From Embiotoca jacksoni (taxonomy: Eukaryota; Chordata; Actinopteri; Embiotocidae), in the NCBI GenBank assembly GCA_022577435.1, contig JAKOON010000007.1:19877866-19941865 (forward strand): a stretch of 64,000 nucleotides of DNA. Reading direction: 5' to 3'. Made by a program: the position numbers and the translations under genes. Each line of letters starts with the position of its first letter. Within the stretch, counting starts at the first letter, position 1. Under the pieces are notes generated by a model. The model had not been told where the DNA came from. It saw only the letters and a program-made list of their open reading frames with translations, and ran no database searches. Positions 12,667-25,268 of the stretch are shown here, one piece after another.

Positions 12667-12927
12667 GCGGGAGGCTGTGGCTCAGTCGGTAGACTGGGTT
12701 GAACACTAATCAGAAGGTTGGTGGTTTGATCCCCAGCTCCTCCTGTCCACATGCCTAAGTGTCCTTGAGCAAGACACTGAACCCTAAGTTGCTCCTGATG
12801 GTGTGTGAATGTGCTCCTGATGGCAGCACCTTGCATGGTGATCTGTCTCGTGAATGGAAAACTATGTTAAAGCGCTTTGAGACCGAAAGGTGATAAAGCA
12901 CTATACAAGTACAGACCATTTACCATT
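12667..12927 (+). repeat. tRNA-derived SINE with L2-like tail
   Basis: The head contains an A-box-like TGGCTCAGTCGGTAGAC and a B-box-like GGTTGGTGGTTTGATCCC. A body with CCTTGAGCAAGACACTGAAC follows, and the tail reads AAAGCGCTTTGAGACC ... AAGCACTATACAAG. This is the architecture of fish tRNA-derived SINEs mobilised by L2-type LINEs. It sits just upstream of the first RELL2 coding exon. A tRNA gene is excluded because the cloverleaf is degenerate. Confidence 0.85.
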
Positions 12928-12993
12928 CAGCCCTTATAGTATGTTGTAGGCTCTTGAAGAACCCCAGAGTCATAAATTGTGTCTTGATCTCAG

Positions 12994-13007
12994 GTTAAAG
13001 CCACATT
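12994..13007 (+). other. rell2: RELL2 5' UTR part of the first coding exon
   Basis: The acceptor CTCAG ends at 12993, so only 14 untranslated bases precede the start codon in this exon. The rest of the 5' UTR must lie on one or more upstream exons. The short leader explains why the promoter is not adjacent to the ATG. Confidence 0.6.
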
Positions 13008-16000
13008 ATGACTGAATTAGAAGACCCGGGGATGGAGGAACATACCCCGTCCTACACGATCTTTCTGGTGGTCTTCCTATTCTTTCTCACCGGACTACTG
13101 GGTTTTCTCATCTGCCACCTGCTGAAGAAAAAGGGCTACCGCTGCCGAACTGCAGACATGGATGATAAAGAGGAGGAGGAGGAGGAGGAGGAGAAGCTTG
13201 AAGGACATGCAGATGGTGAGTTGAAAAGAAATATAGAATATACAAGGAGGTCAATTAAAGGGAATCAACTTTTTTGATTAAAGAGCTCTATTTAGTGGTC
13301 TCAGAGTACGAGCCAGCAGAGCAACATTAAATTATTTTGGAGTAAACATTGTGTCCTGCTGATTAATGTTCAGTTCTTCTTTTAGCTTTGTTTTGGTTCC
13401 CCCAACTCCTGAGAACATTTTTAGCTGCTAGCTATTTAGCTGTTAAATACTCCACTATGTTCACCAGCTAATCGCTAAACTTATATCAGCTGGTAAGTGC
13501 TGGTAAGGTAGAGCATAGTGGATTTATCAGAACTCTTTCACTGAAAACAGTTCTATGCTGTGGAAATGAAAATGATAAGAGCCCAATTACCATGAATATC
13601 AAAACAATTAGCTAAAATAGGCACAAAAAAAATTACAATAAACATATTCAATAGTGCAGCCTTACAATAACAAAACAATGTGAAGAATCAAGTTTAAATT
13701 TTAAGTCACATCATAAGAACAGCTGATAGAAATGATATACATTATTGTGATGCTGGTGAGGAGGAGCAGAGACAGAATGGGGTTTGGAATCTGCTCATAT
13801 GTTTTTTCCTCTTTCTTTCCATCCTGCTCTTGCTTCATTGACCTTGCTCCGTCAGAAATACACAAACACTCAATAACACGTCCTCTTCCTTGGAGTGTTT
13901 ATCACAAGCACTCATACACATAAACTTACTCAAGTATACTCTCACTTTGATACATAAAACTGTCTTTGCTCATATATGGCCAATCACACACATGTAAACA
14001 GACACTTGCATACAGAACTAAAGAGACAAAACAAAGCAAGACGGGTTGCGCTGAAAGGCTTGATAACTATTTACAAAATCTATTGCTTGCTCTACACTAC
14101 ACCCTGTGTGCATCTGAAGAAATTATTTCTTATAGTCGTTTAAACAAATTGAAAAACTCAAATACACCGTTTCTTTACCAAAATGTCAGCAACGTTTTTC
14201 TGTCTGCATTTAATCTTTTAGTTGTCTGTATGACGTTTAGAGAAATAGTCCCTATGAAATATTGCTTTGATGATTATCCTGATGGACACTTTACCAAGAA
14301 AAATTTGTTTTTCGAAATGTTGTGAGCACCACAAATTAAATTCCTTTTACCTCCTTTGCATTGACTCAGATGTATCACAACATTTTTCTTTGGTAAAAAA
14401 AAGGTGAACTCGCTAATTCTAAAGTAGTTTAGGCTACATACAGTATGTCTGTAAAGACTCTCAGTCATCCAGGTAATGTATATGTAGGTCATGTATATCT
14501 AAATTTTATCTAACGATAACTGGACTTGCTTGACTGGAACTGGAAGACGTTTAACTGTGCAGCACCCACTTAAAGGGATTCTTCAGTTCTAACTGAATGG
14601 TTGGGATCTCAGGTTTTTAATCTCTGGGGTCGTTATTACTTTGAGAGTCATCAAAGTCACATGTGAATTTTTTATTGCAATAGTAGTGTCGCAATCAAGA
14701 ACCTCTAGCAAGTCCAGTTGCCTCACATAACTCTTAGACAGATGTAAAGTATGGGTATTGTGTGGCATTTGGCCCAGAAGTATTGCAATACCTAAAACAT
14801 ATGGGTTTGATTTTTTTTTTAAATTTTTTTATGTGTTTCAGATGAGGATGAAGACAACCAGGACACAGTGGAGCAGATCCTCAAATGCATCATTGAAAAT
14901 GAAGGTGACAAATATAACAACTACTAAAAGTTTTTTTGGATCGAGTTCTGCTAAACTGAGGTTTAATTAGTTCACTTTAAAGTTCAAGTTTATGAAGCTG
15001 AATCTATTTTAATGTGGTTTATTTTATTAATTTGTATTTTACTGTCTGCCATTTCATCATCTCTATTCTGATGTGCTATCTTGAGGGTTGATACAGCTAA
15101 TGAAAATCAATCAGAATGAAATCTGATGATATCATATTCAAAATCCCTTGCTTGGACAATTTAAATGCCAAAAAAACATAAATGACACATTTCCTACACG
15201 TATAGCCCTTTTTTTGTGCCTTATCAGAGTAGATTAGCATGTGTCAAACATTCCATGGAACAAGTGTTGGATTTCTGTAATTTGGGTTTTTCTCGTCTCC
15301 AGCAAATATGGAAGCCTTCAATGAGATGTTGGGAAACCACAAAGTGTGTGTGCGCCATGACCCCAGGTAAGTTCATTCAGCTAAGTCTAAATGACACTAA
15401 CATGAACTGATAACTGCATGTTGATGTCGCAAATAAACAGGGTTTCATTTTGAATCTTGACAGGAATCTTTCAGTTAATACTGTCTGTCATAAACTTAAA
15501 AAATGGGAATGCTGAAAAGACCGAATCTCTTTTCTGTTGGGCCACTTTTTGGTCCACTAAACAAGAAATGATGTGGCTCGTTTAAAGAGGAAAATATGTG
15601 AAAACACCCTAAGTCGATATTTCACATATTTCACTATAAAACATAATCATTTTAAAACCAGCTACTGCTGACTTGCATAATTGATCATCCAAATTGCAGC
15701 AAGGATGGACAATTTTAATTTTTAGTACATCTTCACACCAAAATCATGACATCTTTAAAGTAATATTCCCAATTTAATCAAACAATTTTGTAAACATTGT
15801 CTTTATTTAGCATAGCAAAAAAGACATTTTCAACACTCAAAGTAATTGTAACATAGATAATAATGTTGATCATCTCATAACAATGCCATATTTCAAGGCC
15901 TTGAATATTACAGAAAGTGAAGAGTTGGTTCTGTTGGATAATGTCAGAAAAATGAGCAGGTGTAAAGACCTTTAGTGGCCAGATGACTGGATCAGATTCT

Positions 16001-18535
16001 GTCTGAAAGGACAAGGCTTGTGGGACGCTCCGGGTCAGCAGTAGTAAGTACCAACAGTGGTCCGAGGACCAACGAACCGTGAACTGGAGTCAGGTTGTTT
16101 GAGATGTGCTATGACATGGTCTGATCTGTGGCAGCTCCACTTCAAAACATACAGAAGTTAGAGGATCTGCTGCTGTCTGTTTAGTGCCAGATAGCACAGG
16201 ACACATTCAGAGGTTTCTTTGGCAGGGCGGTGCTGTTTTGGCTCCATGTGAGGAACCAACAACACACTAGGCAGCGGTAGTCACAATGTTTTGGCTCATC
16301 AGTGTATGGTTGTCGTAGGTGTAGTTGCTATTTTCATTATGTTTATTACTATCGAAATGGCAGGTTAACAGGGTATGACATACTTAAGGTTAGACTTGCA
16401 CACTGTACAAAAACACAGTTAAATCTAATTTTAAAAACTTGCTAATGTTGATGTCTAGGTTGCGTAAGGAGTCCATCGGAGGTATTCCTCCCCATCACCA
16501 CACAGTCCACTCAGGCACAGACCACAACTCCTGCCACCTCTGTGCCCAAGTTCGATCCAAAAAGGGCCGCAGACAAAGCAGAACCCCCCGCTCCAAGCAA
16601 CGACCTGGAGAGCAGACTGTCTTCTCTGTTGGCAGGTAACAATGCAGAACGAGGCCATTTTGCACAATGCACAAGGATAGAGTTGCAATGTCAGCAAATG
16701 AGAAATAAAGACCGGATGCATAAGCAGTGTATCACTCTCCCCTCAGGTTCCGGGTGACACACACTGATAAGAAGCTTCATGGAGGACCTAATCCATTGGC
16801 CATTTCAGGGGACCAGTTGGATCAATCCCAGGACAGCGAGGAGCAAAAGGAGAGCGGGTACAACCTGAGAAGCATGTTTAAGGAAGTCCCACCACATTCA
16901 GAAAGTGCCAATGGGGTGGCTGCAAGTGTGGGGAAACGAAGGAAGAGTGTGACCATATTTGGGCTCAGGCGGAGCAGTGACCCTGTCGGTATTAAGGTAG
17001 GGGAAAGCACCGGTAAGGAGACTGGAGGGGTCAAATTTGCTATTCAACAGCAACCTGTGGTACTGGAGGAACCGGTGCAGGCAGTTGGAGTTGATTCTAC
17101 TAAACCAGGTTCCAAACGTGAAACCAAGCCTGCTTCACCTCAACGTGAGACTAAAATATCAGGCTCTGTGAATTCTCCTTCTTCCCTGTCTAAAAAACAG
17201 GCCTACAACTCTCGCTCTGGTCCTGAGGTTGGCTCTACGAGGAGTATAGCAGCTTCTGCTCCCAGTTCCCTTCCTATTCCATCGAAGAAACGAGGAGATG
17301 TTGAAGATAAAGTGTTCAAAGCTGAAGAGATGTACGATACCCTTCCACTACAAACCTCTACACCTATCACCCCCATGGCAGGATCCATTCCAGGTTTCAC
17401 TCCTGTCATCCCTACCAGTCAGCCTGAACCCTTTTCTAGCCCAGCTTTTGCAGTTACCCAAAGTCCCCCTGACCCAAGCTCCAGCCCAGATCTAGAACCA
17501 GGTTTTGGTGCTAACCTAGCTTTAATAAGCTTAGGTTCATCCCCTCCATCTTCTTTCCCAATCAGGACAACATCTTCGGTGTCTTCATTAAAATCTCCCA
17601 CCTCTTCCATGGCGATAACACCAAGCCCCAAACTAAGCTCAAGAAATATGGAATCAGAGGCCTTTTCGCCTGCCCTCACACCAAGCCCAAAACTCCCACT
17701 GAACCGAGAAACTGCACCATTTTCATCTTCATCCTTTGGACAAAGTGTTAGTCCACTGCAAACCCGGTCTCTCTCACCTGGTCTTAATGCCAGGCCCAAA
17801 CTAGAATCCATGTCAGTATCACCACAAACCCCTTCTTCCTCTCCAGCTGAGAAAAACCTGTCATTTACAAGTTCACCTCATCTTATTTTGAAGTCAGAAA
17901 GGGTGACAATCAAAGGGGTCATAGTTTCAAGCTCATTATTTCCAAAGGAACAAGAGCTAGAAGGAGACACAACCCCAAAGATTGAAGAAAAGACAGAAAT
18001 AAAGAGAACTGGAATTCTCAAAACAGCTCAACTTTCACCAGTTGCTGCAGGAGATTTCTCTCCCACTGATCCGCTTTTTAAAGACAGACTGAGTAGTTTC
18101 CCTTTGTCACCTACCAGCCCACAGTCTCCTTCCTCACCTCAGGGGAGCGCAGTAAGTAATGTGACCATTGTTAAAGCCAGCCCCGACAGCAAGAGAGAGT
18201 TCTCTGTTGTGACGATGGTGGAGGAAGTGAAATTTTCTGTTTCAATAAAAAGTCAGAAAGGAGAGACTTTTGAACTTGGGGTTGAAACAGAGAAAAGGGG
18301 AATTAGTCCAGTTTTTGATCAGGGAGCAAATGTTTCTGACTCACGCGGTGGACAACCTAAGAGTCCAATTGGAGAGACATCTGGACTAGAGGCTAGGACC
18401 GCACTGAGTCAAGAGAAGGATGACATGATGGAGATGGAGGATATTACAGACTGCAAGGTTATGCAGGTGGAAGGAGCAGAAAGGATGGAAGATGAGGTGG
18501 AGAAGGTGGTGCACACTCAGTCGCAACAGGACTGA
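13008..18535 (+). CDS. rell2: RELL2, RELT-like protein 2 (five coding exons, 766 aa)
   Basis: Single-pass membrane adaptor of the RELT family. Coding exons are 13008-13215, 14842-14904, 15303-15366, 16459-16635 and 16747-18535. All introns are GT-AG, phases are consistent, and the total is 2301 nt. A hydrophobic segment at residues 17-39 is followed by the basic CHLLKKKGYRCR motif typical of RELT/RELL proteins. Exon 2 encodes the acidic DTVEQILKCIIENE stretch. Exon 4 encodes the PHHHTVHSG and CHLC motifs I associate with RELL2. FSVGRFRVTH spans the last junction, and its RFRV (about residues 171-174) has the RFxV form bound by OXSR1/SPAK kinases; RELT-family proteins are known OXSR1 partners. 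The ATG at 13008 lies 14 bases inside its exon and begins the conserved N-terminus. The oddity is length: 766 aa against about 300 for human RELL2, all extra sequence being in the last exon. RELL1 or RELT are less likely, because there is no Cys-rich ectodomain and the middle motifs fit RELL2. Confidence 0.93.
13216..14841 (+). other. rell2: RELL2 intron 1 with repeat fragments
   Basis: GTGAGT donor at 13216 and TTTCAG acceptor at 14841. It contains a common fish repeat piece near 13385-13560 (TTAGCTGTTAAATACTCCAC) and another at 14440-14720 (AGACTCTCAGTCATCCAGG). No coding exon was seen. Confidence 0.6.
16013..16330 (+). repeat. Tc1-like transposon 3' fragment inside RELL2 intron 4
   Basis: The text ACCAACAGTGGTCCGAGGAC, then GTGCCAGATAGCACAGGACA, and a final AATGTTTTGGCTCATCAGTG match the terminal part of a widespread fish DNA transposon. 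It is truncated on the left and non-coding. Confidence 0.6.
16747..18535 (+). other. rell2: RELL2 last coding exon: long Ser/Pro/Thr-rich cytoplasmic tail
   Basis: This 1789-nt exon encodes about 595 residues and supplies most of the protein. After FRVTHTDKKLHGG the sequence is low-complexity and predicted disordered. It has many SP and TP dipeptides, including the near-repeats ITPSPKLS and LTPSPKLP, and two stretches with KSVTIFGL- and FSVSIKSQ-like beta-prone segments. It ends with an acidic, Met-rich region and the stop TGA at 18533-18535. The frame is open throughout with no stop or frameshift. Together with good exon phase, this argues that it is functional sequence and not read-through. 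The many SP/TP sites would suit proline-directed kinases; that is inference. Confidence 0.85.
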
Positions 18536-19419
18536 GAGGTTTAAGTCTCAAGATCGTGAAAACTTCAAGACATCCTGTTATAATCCAAAGAAAGCGAAGA
18601 GTGACACCACACTGTGGACTAAAGGAAAGGCAAAGTAGTACTAATAGAATAAGATAATTATGAACTCACCATTTATCAATTAATAACAGCAGTGAAGATG
18701 TTTCAGGGTGACTGGCCTCACTGGTTGTGTAAATCATCAGATTTAGCCCAAAGTAGCCTATTCACCATGGATAGCATGTTTGTTTATTTAGCCATGCCAT
18801 GTCAGTGAGCCCACTTCTGTGATCCAGACTAAAATATTTAAGTTGATGCTCAACTCATGGATACAAAATGGTAAATCCTTCAGACTGTGATGACTCCCTC
18901 AACTTTACTGCTAGCACCACCATGAGCTTGACAATTGTTTCATGGGTTGCAATGACCTTTGGAATATATGCATAATGGCCGTACACTGAATCCAAATGGT
19001 ATTTTGGTGTCCCGTGACCTTTCATCTGCATTCACTAATAGGTCAAAGTTTTCACTTATACCTTGAAATTTCTCTGCATTTACTTGTATGATTCAATTTA
19101 CACAAAGTTTGTACAGACATTTATGGTTTCCAGATGATGAATCCTTATGACTTTTCGATGCCCTGACTTTTCCTTCAGAGCCCTCATTAGGATCACATTT
19201 GTGGTTTTGATTGAAATATCTTGACAACTATTTAATGGTTTGGCATGTAATTATTAGTAAACACATCCATGTTCCCCTCAGGATGAGTCTTAATAACTAA
19301 TGTGCTCCTCAGACTTCATCTAGCGCCGTCATTGGTTTTAAAAAGGTAATTTCTGCGATACATTGATTTATGACTAAGTAGTAGCTATATTCATCACGGT
19401 CCCATCAGCCTTACCAGTC
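18536..19419 (+). other. RELL2 3' UTR and dispersed repeat relic
   Basis: No AATAAA occurs close to the stop; the first canonical one is at 20848-20853. The stretch 18880-19400 (ACCATGAGCTTGACA..., TTCATCTAGCGCCGTCATTGG-like end) looks like an old dispersed fish repeat. The 3' UTR end cannot be placed. Confidence 0.4.
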
Positions 19420-19462
19420 AACCCGGTATCACAGCAAAACATGAAATAGCCACGCTTTGGAC
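19420..19462 (+). repeat. terminal fragment of the MITE family found at 41.6, 55.7 and 60.2 kb
   Basis: It carries AACCCGGTATCACAGC and then AATAGCCACGCTTTGG, the same terminus as the longer copies. Only the end is present. Confidence 0.7.
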
Positions 19463-21812
19463 TGGTGTGTCAATTTTATGCTTTGCCATGATACTAGGTT
19501 GCAACAGTACACTAAACACACTAAATAGAGTAAATAGGGTCCAACCATCCCATTCATTTCTAGATTTTCCATCCAAAACCACAAATATCATCGTCATGGT
19601 GGCACTACAGCAAAGAGGATCTCCAAAGTCATTAGGAAATATTGTTGAAGAACCTTGGTATTGTAATTCTTTCTTTTTTTTATACTGTTGTGTGGACCAA
19701 AGTGATGGGCCAATTAACTAAATTAAGAAAATTTGACAAACCAGCATTAGCATCCTTAGGGCCATGCTGCTAGTATATAGCAATGCTGGACTCCTAAAAC
19801 TTGACCAGTAATTTATGTGAACGTCAAGTCTTCTATATACAGCATTAATACCTGATGTTCACTCTCTCATAGAGGATGTTTCAAGTTTTCATGTCATACA
19901 GAAATTAATGGAAACAAATGGCTACTTGTAAAAATACATAGCAGTGAAAAACTATACAAAATTCCTTTTGAAGATTGTCTGCAAATCCTTTAATTAGTAA
20001 TGATTTATAGTTAGAAAGCCAAAAGTTATCATCAATGGTGATGGTTCTGTTGATGTAGGGCTTCTACTGCATTGCTGGAACAAAATATTTAGTATACCCA
20101 CTTGCTTTAGTTTGCCTCATCTTTAGTTGTCGACTTCATACATTTGTCAAAAGCATGTACAATGGCTAAAATGCTGAACAGAAGGACTGTTCACTGTTAG
20201 TGTAAGGACATAAAGATATAGCAATAACTGAGTTGTCAAATTGGTGCCCATCATCCTTTTGGCCTTCTTATAGACCAAAGAATTAACAATGTCGGGTGGC
20301 TTTTCCTGCTTAATGTGTGATTATCTGATCAATTGGCTGGCTGAACAATTAGTTAAGCTTAAGGTGTTGGATTGATTTTCCAAAGGACTCACCCCATTTA
20401 TGTCTGTGACTTGTGATTACTTTATTGATTTAGTAACAGTCATTATTTATTGATGTATTAAGGTGCTAATGGCTAACAACCTCTAATCACATCTATTGAT
20501 CCTTCTGAATCAAGATCAACAGGCCGAATACAAATGAAACAGCAACTGCTGGATGGGCAGCTGCACCAATGGAAACGTATCATTGAATTTCAATCAAGTT
20601 TTTGTCATCATGTCTGACATTATTCTATACTGGGGCTGCTTTTGGCAACTACAATGTGTTGTCACTTGGTTTAAACTTGGTAGGGTCTTTTCAACAGTCT
20701 TTTTCTTCCAATTTTCCTCCTCCTCTTTTCTCCTAATTTGAAATTCAGTGGCAGCAAAGCAATGAGCTTTTACAGGAGAGCAGAACCTTTACGGTCCTTG
20801 CCCTCCACAGATCCACCGTGCAGGTGCTTTATCAGAAGAAGTGCAGTAATAAAGACATAACCTCTCAGTGGTTTAAAACAGCACAAGTAGTAACTGAGCT
20901 TCAGAAACTGATATCAGAGACTGAACATGGGTCTTTCCACGAGATATTTCCACTGGCAGTTGCCACTACCCCAGCCCACCATTTTAGTTCACTGGAATTG
21001 TGACATTGATACATATTAACAAATATCAATCTTGTTATTCACACTGTTTTTTTTCTGCTCATGTCATTCCATCATGTGAGCATGTTTAATATAAAATGGA
21101 TGCCTTCCAGGAATATCCAGAAGCAAAGATGGGAAGTAAAGCTACAGACTACTGATAACTGAACAGTAAATGGTTGGTGTGACATAAGCTCTCAAACTGC
21201 AGAGTGATGAAGCTTCCAGAGAGTTCAAATCTGCTGTCCAATGTAAAAAGATTATTATATATATTTCAATGGAGTATTTGAAAAGCTTTTACAACAGATA
21301 AAAGAAAGATAATGTAAATGGATGACTACAGTAGAACTCCTCACTGATATATATATTTTTTGTTCCCACTCATTTGACTTTAGAGACTCACGAAAACATG
21401 TTTGTCATACCTGTGAAATGAGCAGCATGGTTGTACGTAATATGAGCTGGATTAGTTGCAGGTGAAATATGATACTCAAAAGTATTTATTCACAACTTCA
21501 CATTTCATGTATATTTAATCTCTAACTCCATTACTACTATCAAAAGGGCCATTATCTCTGCTAAAAGACTAAAAGCATATTCCAGAAGTTATAAGGTGTT
21601 AAATTATGTCTGTTTTGAAAAATTCACAACCTTGGTTTAATTTTAATAGTTTGAGTAGAATGCCATTATATTGACTAAAATAACTGATAAGACAGGGCAA
21701 TAGTAATTATTCCATACTTTGGTTTTGTTTAAAGCCTGTATAACTTTCTGACTACACATGATAACACTATATCCTATGACAAAACAAACTGTCTTCAAAC
21801 GCACTCTAGATA

Positions 21813-21846
<34 letters not shown>

Positions 21847-22703
21847 AAACCACAAAACTTAATTCTTTTGGGGAAGGGAAGACTTGTAATAAACATTTAA
21901 AAATCTATGAACAGTGACGCTTAGGGCAATAAAGTAAAAATTTAAATTAAAAGAAGAAAGTTCTTAAGTGTACCAATGTAAAAGTTTGTTGTTGTTTAGG
22001 TTACTTTTTTGTTGAAATCTCAAGTTTATTTTCATCCTAACAGTGGCCCCAAAAATTATCTTATAGCTGTTATCCTAAAAACAAGGAGAACTAAAAGTTT
22101 CATCCTCCACATCATTGTGAAAAAAGCTAACAAACAAAACAAAAACAAAAAACAATGTAGTTCTTACTAATGTTTGGATTTTACATGCTCAGGTTTTAAA
22201 ATGTCTGTCTTAGAAAATGTATCCAAAGAAGAGATTTCCTTAACAGATAAAATAAGAGCCAAGTGAAAAAATATGTTTGTATGTCATCTGAACAGACAGA
22301 ACCTTCAAGATCGGTATTACTGCAGATAACAAGTGCCCATTTTCTCTGACATTGGAGTCCATGTTTATTTAGAGATGTGCTGTTTGGCATTTAGCCCAGT
22401 ATATATTTGTGCCTCTGGCCCTGGAGACTTTTTCGCCAGTGACTGGGTTTTGGATAAAAATAATTTACAAGATGAATTTCAGAGGCTTCAGGTCAGAGGT
22501 CAACTATGTCCTGGCCTTTATGGGAAACCAACATGTAGTCTGCAGTCTACTGACCTTGTTTTATTCTAACTGTCTGTGTTCCATTTTCCCATGAATTTGT
22601 ATTTAATCCATCTTCCTATGGACTCATGGAGTCCATCCAATGGAGAGGCCTCTGGTGTCTATTTGAAATCTGAAACAGAACCCCAGTAAATTATCCATTT
22701 TCA
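19463..22703. other. convergent-gene interval, mostly unrecognised
   Basis: Between RELL2 and FCHSD1. AATAAA hexamers at 20848, 21888 and 21928 on the plus strand are possible RELL2 ends. A 25-base poly(A) tract lies at 21820-21845. No exon found. Confidence 0.35.
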
Positions 22704-22705
22704 TA

Positions 22706-24302
22706 CAATGCCTGTAAAAAGTAGTCACCCCCCTTGGATGTTCCACCCTTTTGTTGCTTTTATACATGAAATCATGGTCAATATAATTTGGCTTTTTTGA
22801 CAAGAATTTGCACAAAAAAAAAACCCTCTTTAATATCAAAGTGAAAACAGATTTTTACAAAATAATGTCAATTAATTAAAAATATATAAGGTAAAGTAAA
22901 TGATTGCATAAATATTCACCCCTTTCAGGTCAGTATTTAGTAGATGCACCTTTGGCTGCAGTCACAGCACTGAGTCCGTGTGGATATGTCTCAATCAGGC
23001 TGGCACATCTGGACACTGATATTTTTTTGCAAAACAGCAAGCTCTGTCAGGTTGCTCGGGGATCATGCGTGAACAGCTCTTCTCAAGTCCAGCCACAAAT
23101 TCTCGATTGGATTGGGATCTGGGCTTTGACTTGGCCACTCCAGAACATTCACCTTGTCTTTGAACCATTTCTGTGTAGCTTTTGCTCTATGATTGGGGTC
23201 ATTGTCTTGCTGGAAAATAAATCTTCACCCAAGTCGTAGTTCTCTTGCAGACTGAGTCAGATTATCCTCCAGGATTTGGCGATATTTTTCTGCATTCATG
23301 TTTCCCTCTACCTTCACAAGCTTTCAAGGGCCTGCTGCTGAGAAGCATCTTCAGAGCATGATGCTGCCACCACCATGCTTCACGGTGGAGATGGTGTGTT
23401 TGTGGTGATGTACAGTGTTTGGTGTTCACCAAACATAGCATCTAGTCTGAAGGCCAAAAAGCTTAATTTTTGTGTCATCAGACCAAAGAACCTTCTTCCA
23501 ATTGACCTTGGAGTCTCCCACATGCCTTTGGGTAAATTCCAGGCGAGATTTCATGAGCTTTTTTTCAACAGTGGCTTTCTCTTTTCCATCTCCCATACAG
23601 CTTTGACTGGTGAAGAACCCGAGCAACAGTTGTTGTATGTACAGTTTCTCCCATCTGAGCCACTGAAGCTTTTAACTCCTTCAGAGTGGTCGTAGGTGTT
23701 TGGTGGCCTCCCTCATCAGTTGCCCGGTCACTTAGTTTGTGAGGACGGATAGCTCCAGGCAGATTTAAACAAGTGCCATACTCTTTCCATTTCTTAATGA
23801 TGATTTAACTGAGCTCTGTGGGATGTCCAGTGAGTTGGAAATCTTTTTGTAGCCATGTCCTGACTTACACTTTTCAATGATCTTTTCCCCGAGCTGCTTG
23901 GAGTGTTCTTTTGTCTTCATGTTGCAATTGTAGCAGGAATACTGATGAACCAGAGACTGGACCTCCCAGACACAGGTGTTTTTATACTACAATCACTTGA
24001 CACACATCAACTGCACTCAGGTGATCTCCATTTCACTAATTGTGACACTGCTGGCATCAACTCGCTGGACCTCTGTTGAATTAGGTCAGTCACTTTAAAC
24101 GAGTTGAATATTTATGCAAACACTTATTTGACACTATATATTTTTAATTAATTGACATTAGTTTGTAAAAATCTGTTTTCAAAAGATGAAAGAAGCTTTT
24201 TTTTGCAAATAATTGCTCAATTATATTGACCATGATTTCATGTATAAAAGCAACAAAAGGGTGAAACATCCAAGGGGGGTGAATACTTTTTTATAGGCAT
24301 TG
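22706..24302 (-). mobile_element. Tc1/mariner element with about 200-bp TIRs and TA target duplication
   Basis: The left end CAATGCCTGTAAAAAGTAG and the right end ATAGGCATTG are inverted repeats, flanked by TA at 22704-22705 and 24303-24304, the Tc1/mariner target site. Similarity between ends continues inward for about 200 bp (shared CATGAAATCATGGTCAATAT block). Length is about 1.6 kb, normal for a full Tc1 element. The transposase inside is on the minus strand and broken. The element lies outside coding exons. Confidence 0.9.
22900..23920 (-). pseudogene. frameshifted Tc1 transposase
   Basis: The reading starts at ATG 23920 (MKTKEHSKQLGEKIIEKC, helix-turn-helix region). It continues in another frame through RHVGDSKVNWKKVLWSDDTK, the region of the second catalytic Asp (WSDDTK where WSDETK is usual), and LFGLQTRCYVW. 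At least one single-base loss near 23790 and later frame changes and stops inactivate it. Confidence 0.85.
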
Positions 24303-24304
24303 TA

Positions 24305-25262
24305 TCTATAATTGTTGATAACTTTTTATTATAAATGTATAAACAGAGCACACAGTCACGTGTTGTTTGAAGTGAATTAAGTGTGTTTCCATCACCCATG
24401 TTCATCACTACAGTAAACTACAAACAACAGTGTGTATTCTTTTCAACACAAGATATGCTCATTTGTTAACCTGTTGAAAAGTCAGAAATAATAATCTTGT
24501 AAATTACACAGCTAAGTGTACACAGTAAGTAAGTAAAAGAAGGGCAATGTTTTTGTTTGTTTGTTTATCTTTTACTTATGCACTTCATGAAGTCATTTTA
24601 GATCAATATCAATTGACTGAAAGAATCATATACAGTATGCATACCCGATTGCAAACACAGAATCAGGTATATGAAAACATTTGAGATGTCCATGTCTTTT
24701 TTTTCTACAATAAACAGCAGTTTACTGTGAATGTTGTATTTACATTCACTGTGTCCAATTTTATTTTTTTTAACAGCTGAAGTCAATGGTCTATCCTGCC
24801 AACTGCAGGCAGCCACCGAAACAAGACATTTTAGTCTTAAATAAAAAAATATTTACATTTGTGACCTCTTTCCTAAAAACAGATAAAGAAGACCACCATG
24901 GTCAAGATGAATTTGTAAAATGTTTGACACAGCTGACTTGCATTTGGAGAAATGTAAAAGATATATATATTTTTGGGAAAAAAATAAGATCTGAATAGTC
25001 CCTTTCCCGAGTACAACTAACAAACTTATATGAACGCTACTTACACAGTCTTCATACAGAGTAACTGGACATTGACTCATAATTCTATTAGAAAATAACA
25101 GAACCAGGGGGATTCAATATCTTTAAAGTCACTTCAGAGGCTCATTTAGTTGCAAAAAGATAAAAAATGATCAGCTGGATGCCATAAGGTTTTATCCTAA
25201 ATTTTCCAAAAAGGAACATTAGTCTTCTATCAGTAGGAACCACAGTACTACATGCACAACAT
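24305..25262. other. interval downstream of FCHSD1, nothing recognised
   Basis: AT-rich sequence beyond the presumed FCHSD1 poly(A) site. No exon or clear repeat. Confidence 0.3.
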
Positions 25263-25268
25263 TTTATT
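25263..25268 (-). terminator. candidate poly(A) signal of FCHSD1
   Basis: AATAAA on the minus strand, about 270 nt downstream of the FCHSD1 stop. It is the first canonical signal after the stop that I found. Confidence 0.5.

Noticed and set aside
12667..12760. tRNA gene
   Set aside because: A and B box-like motifs are present, but spacing, stems and the long body show a SINE. The same applies at 58795-58931.
22409..22594. Overlapping 61-78-aa ORFs near 22.4 kb
   Set aside because: No splice sites, conserved motifs or codon bias. They lie in non-coding DNA next to the Tc1 element.
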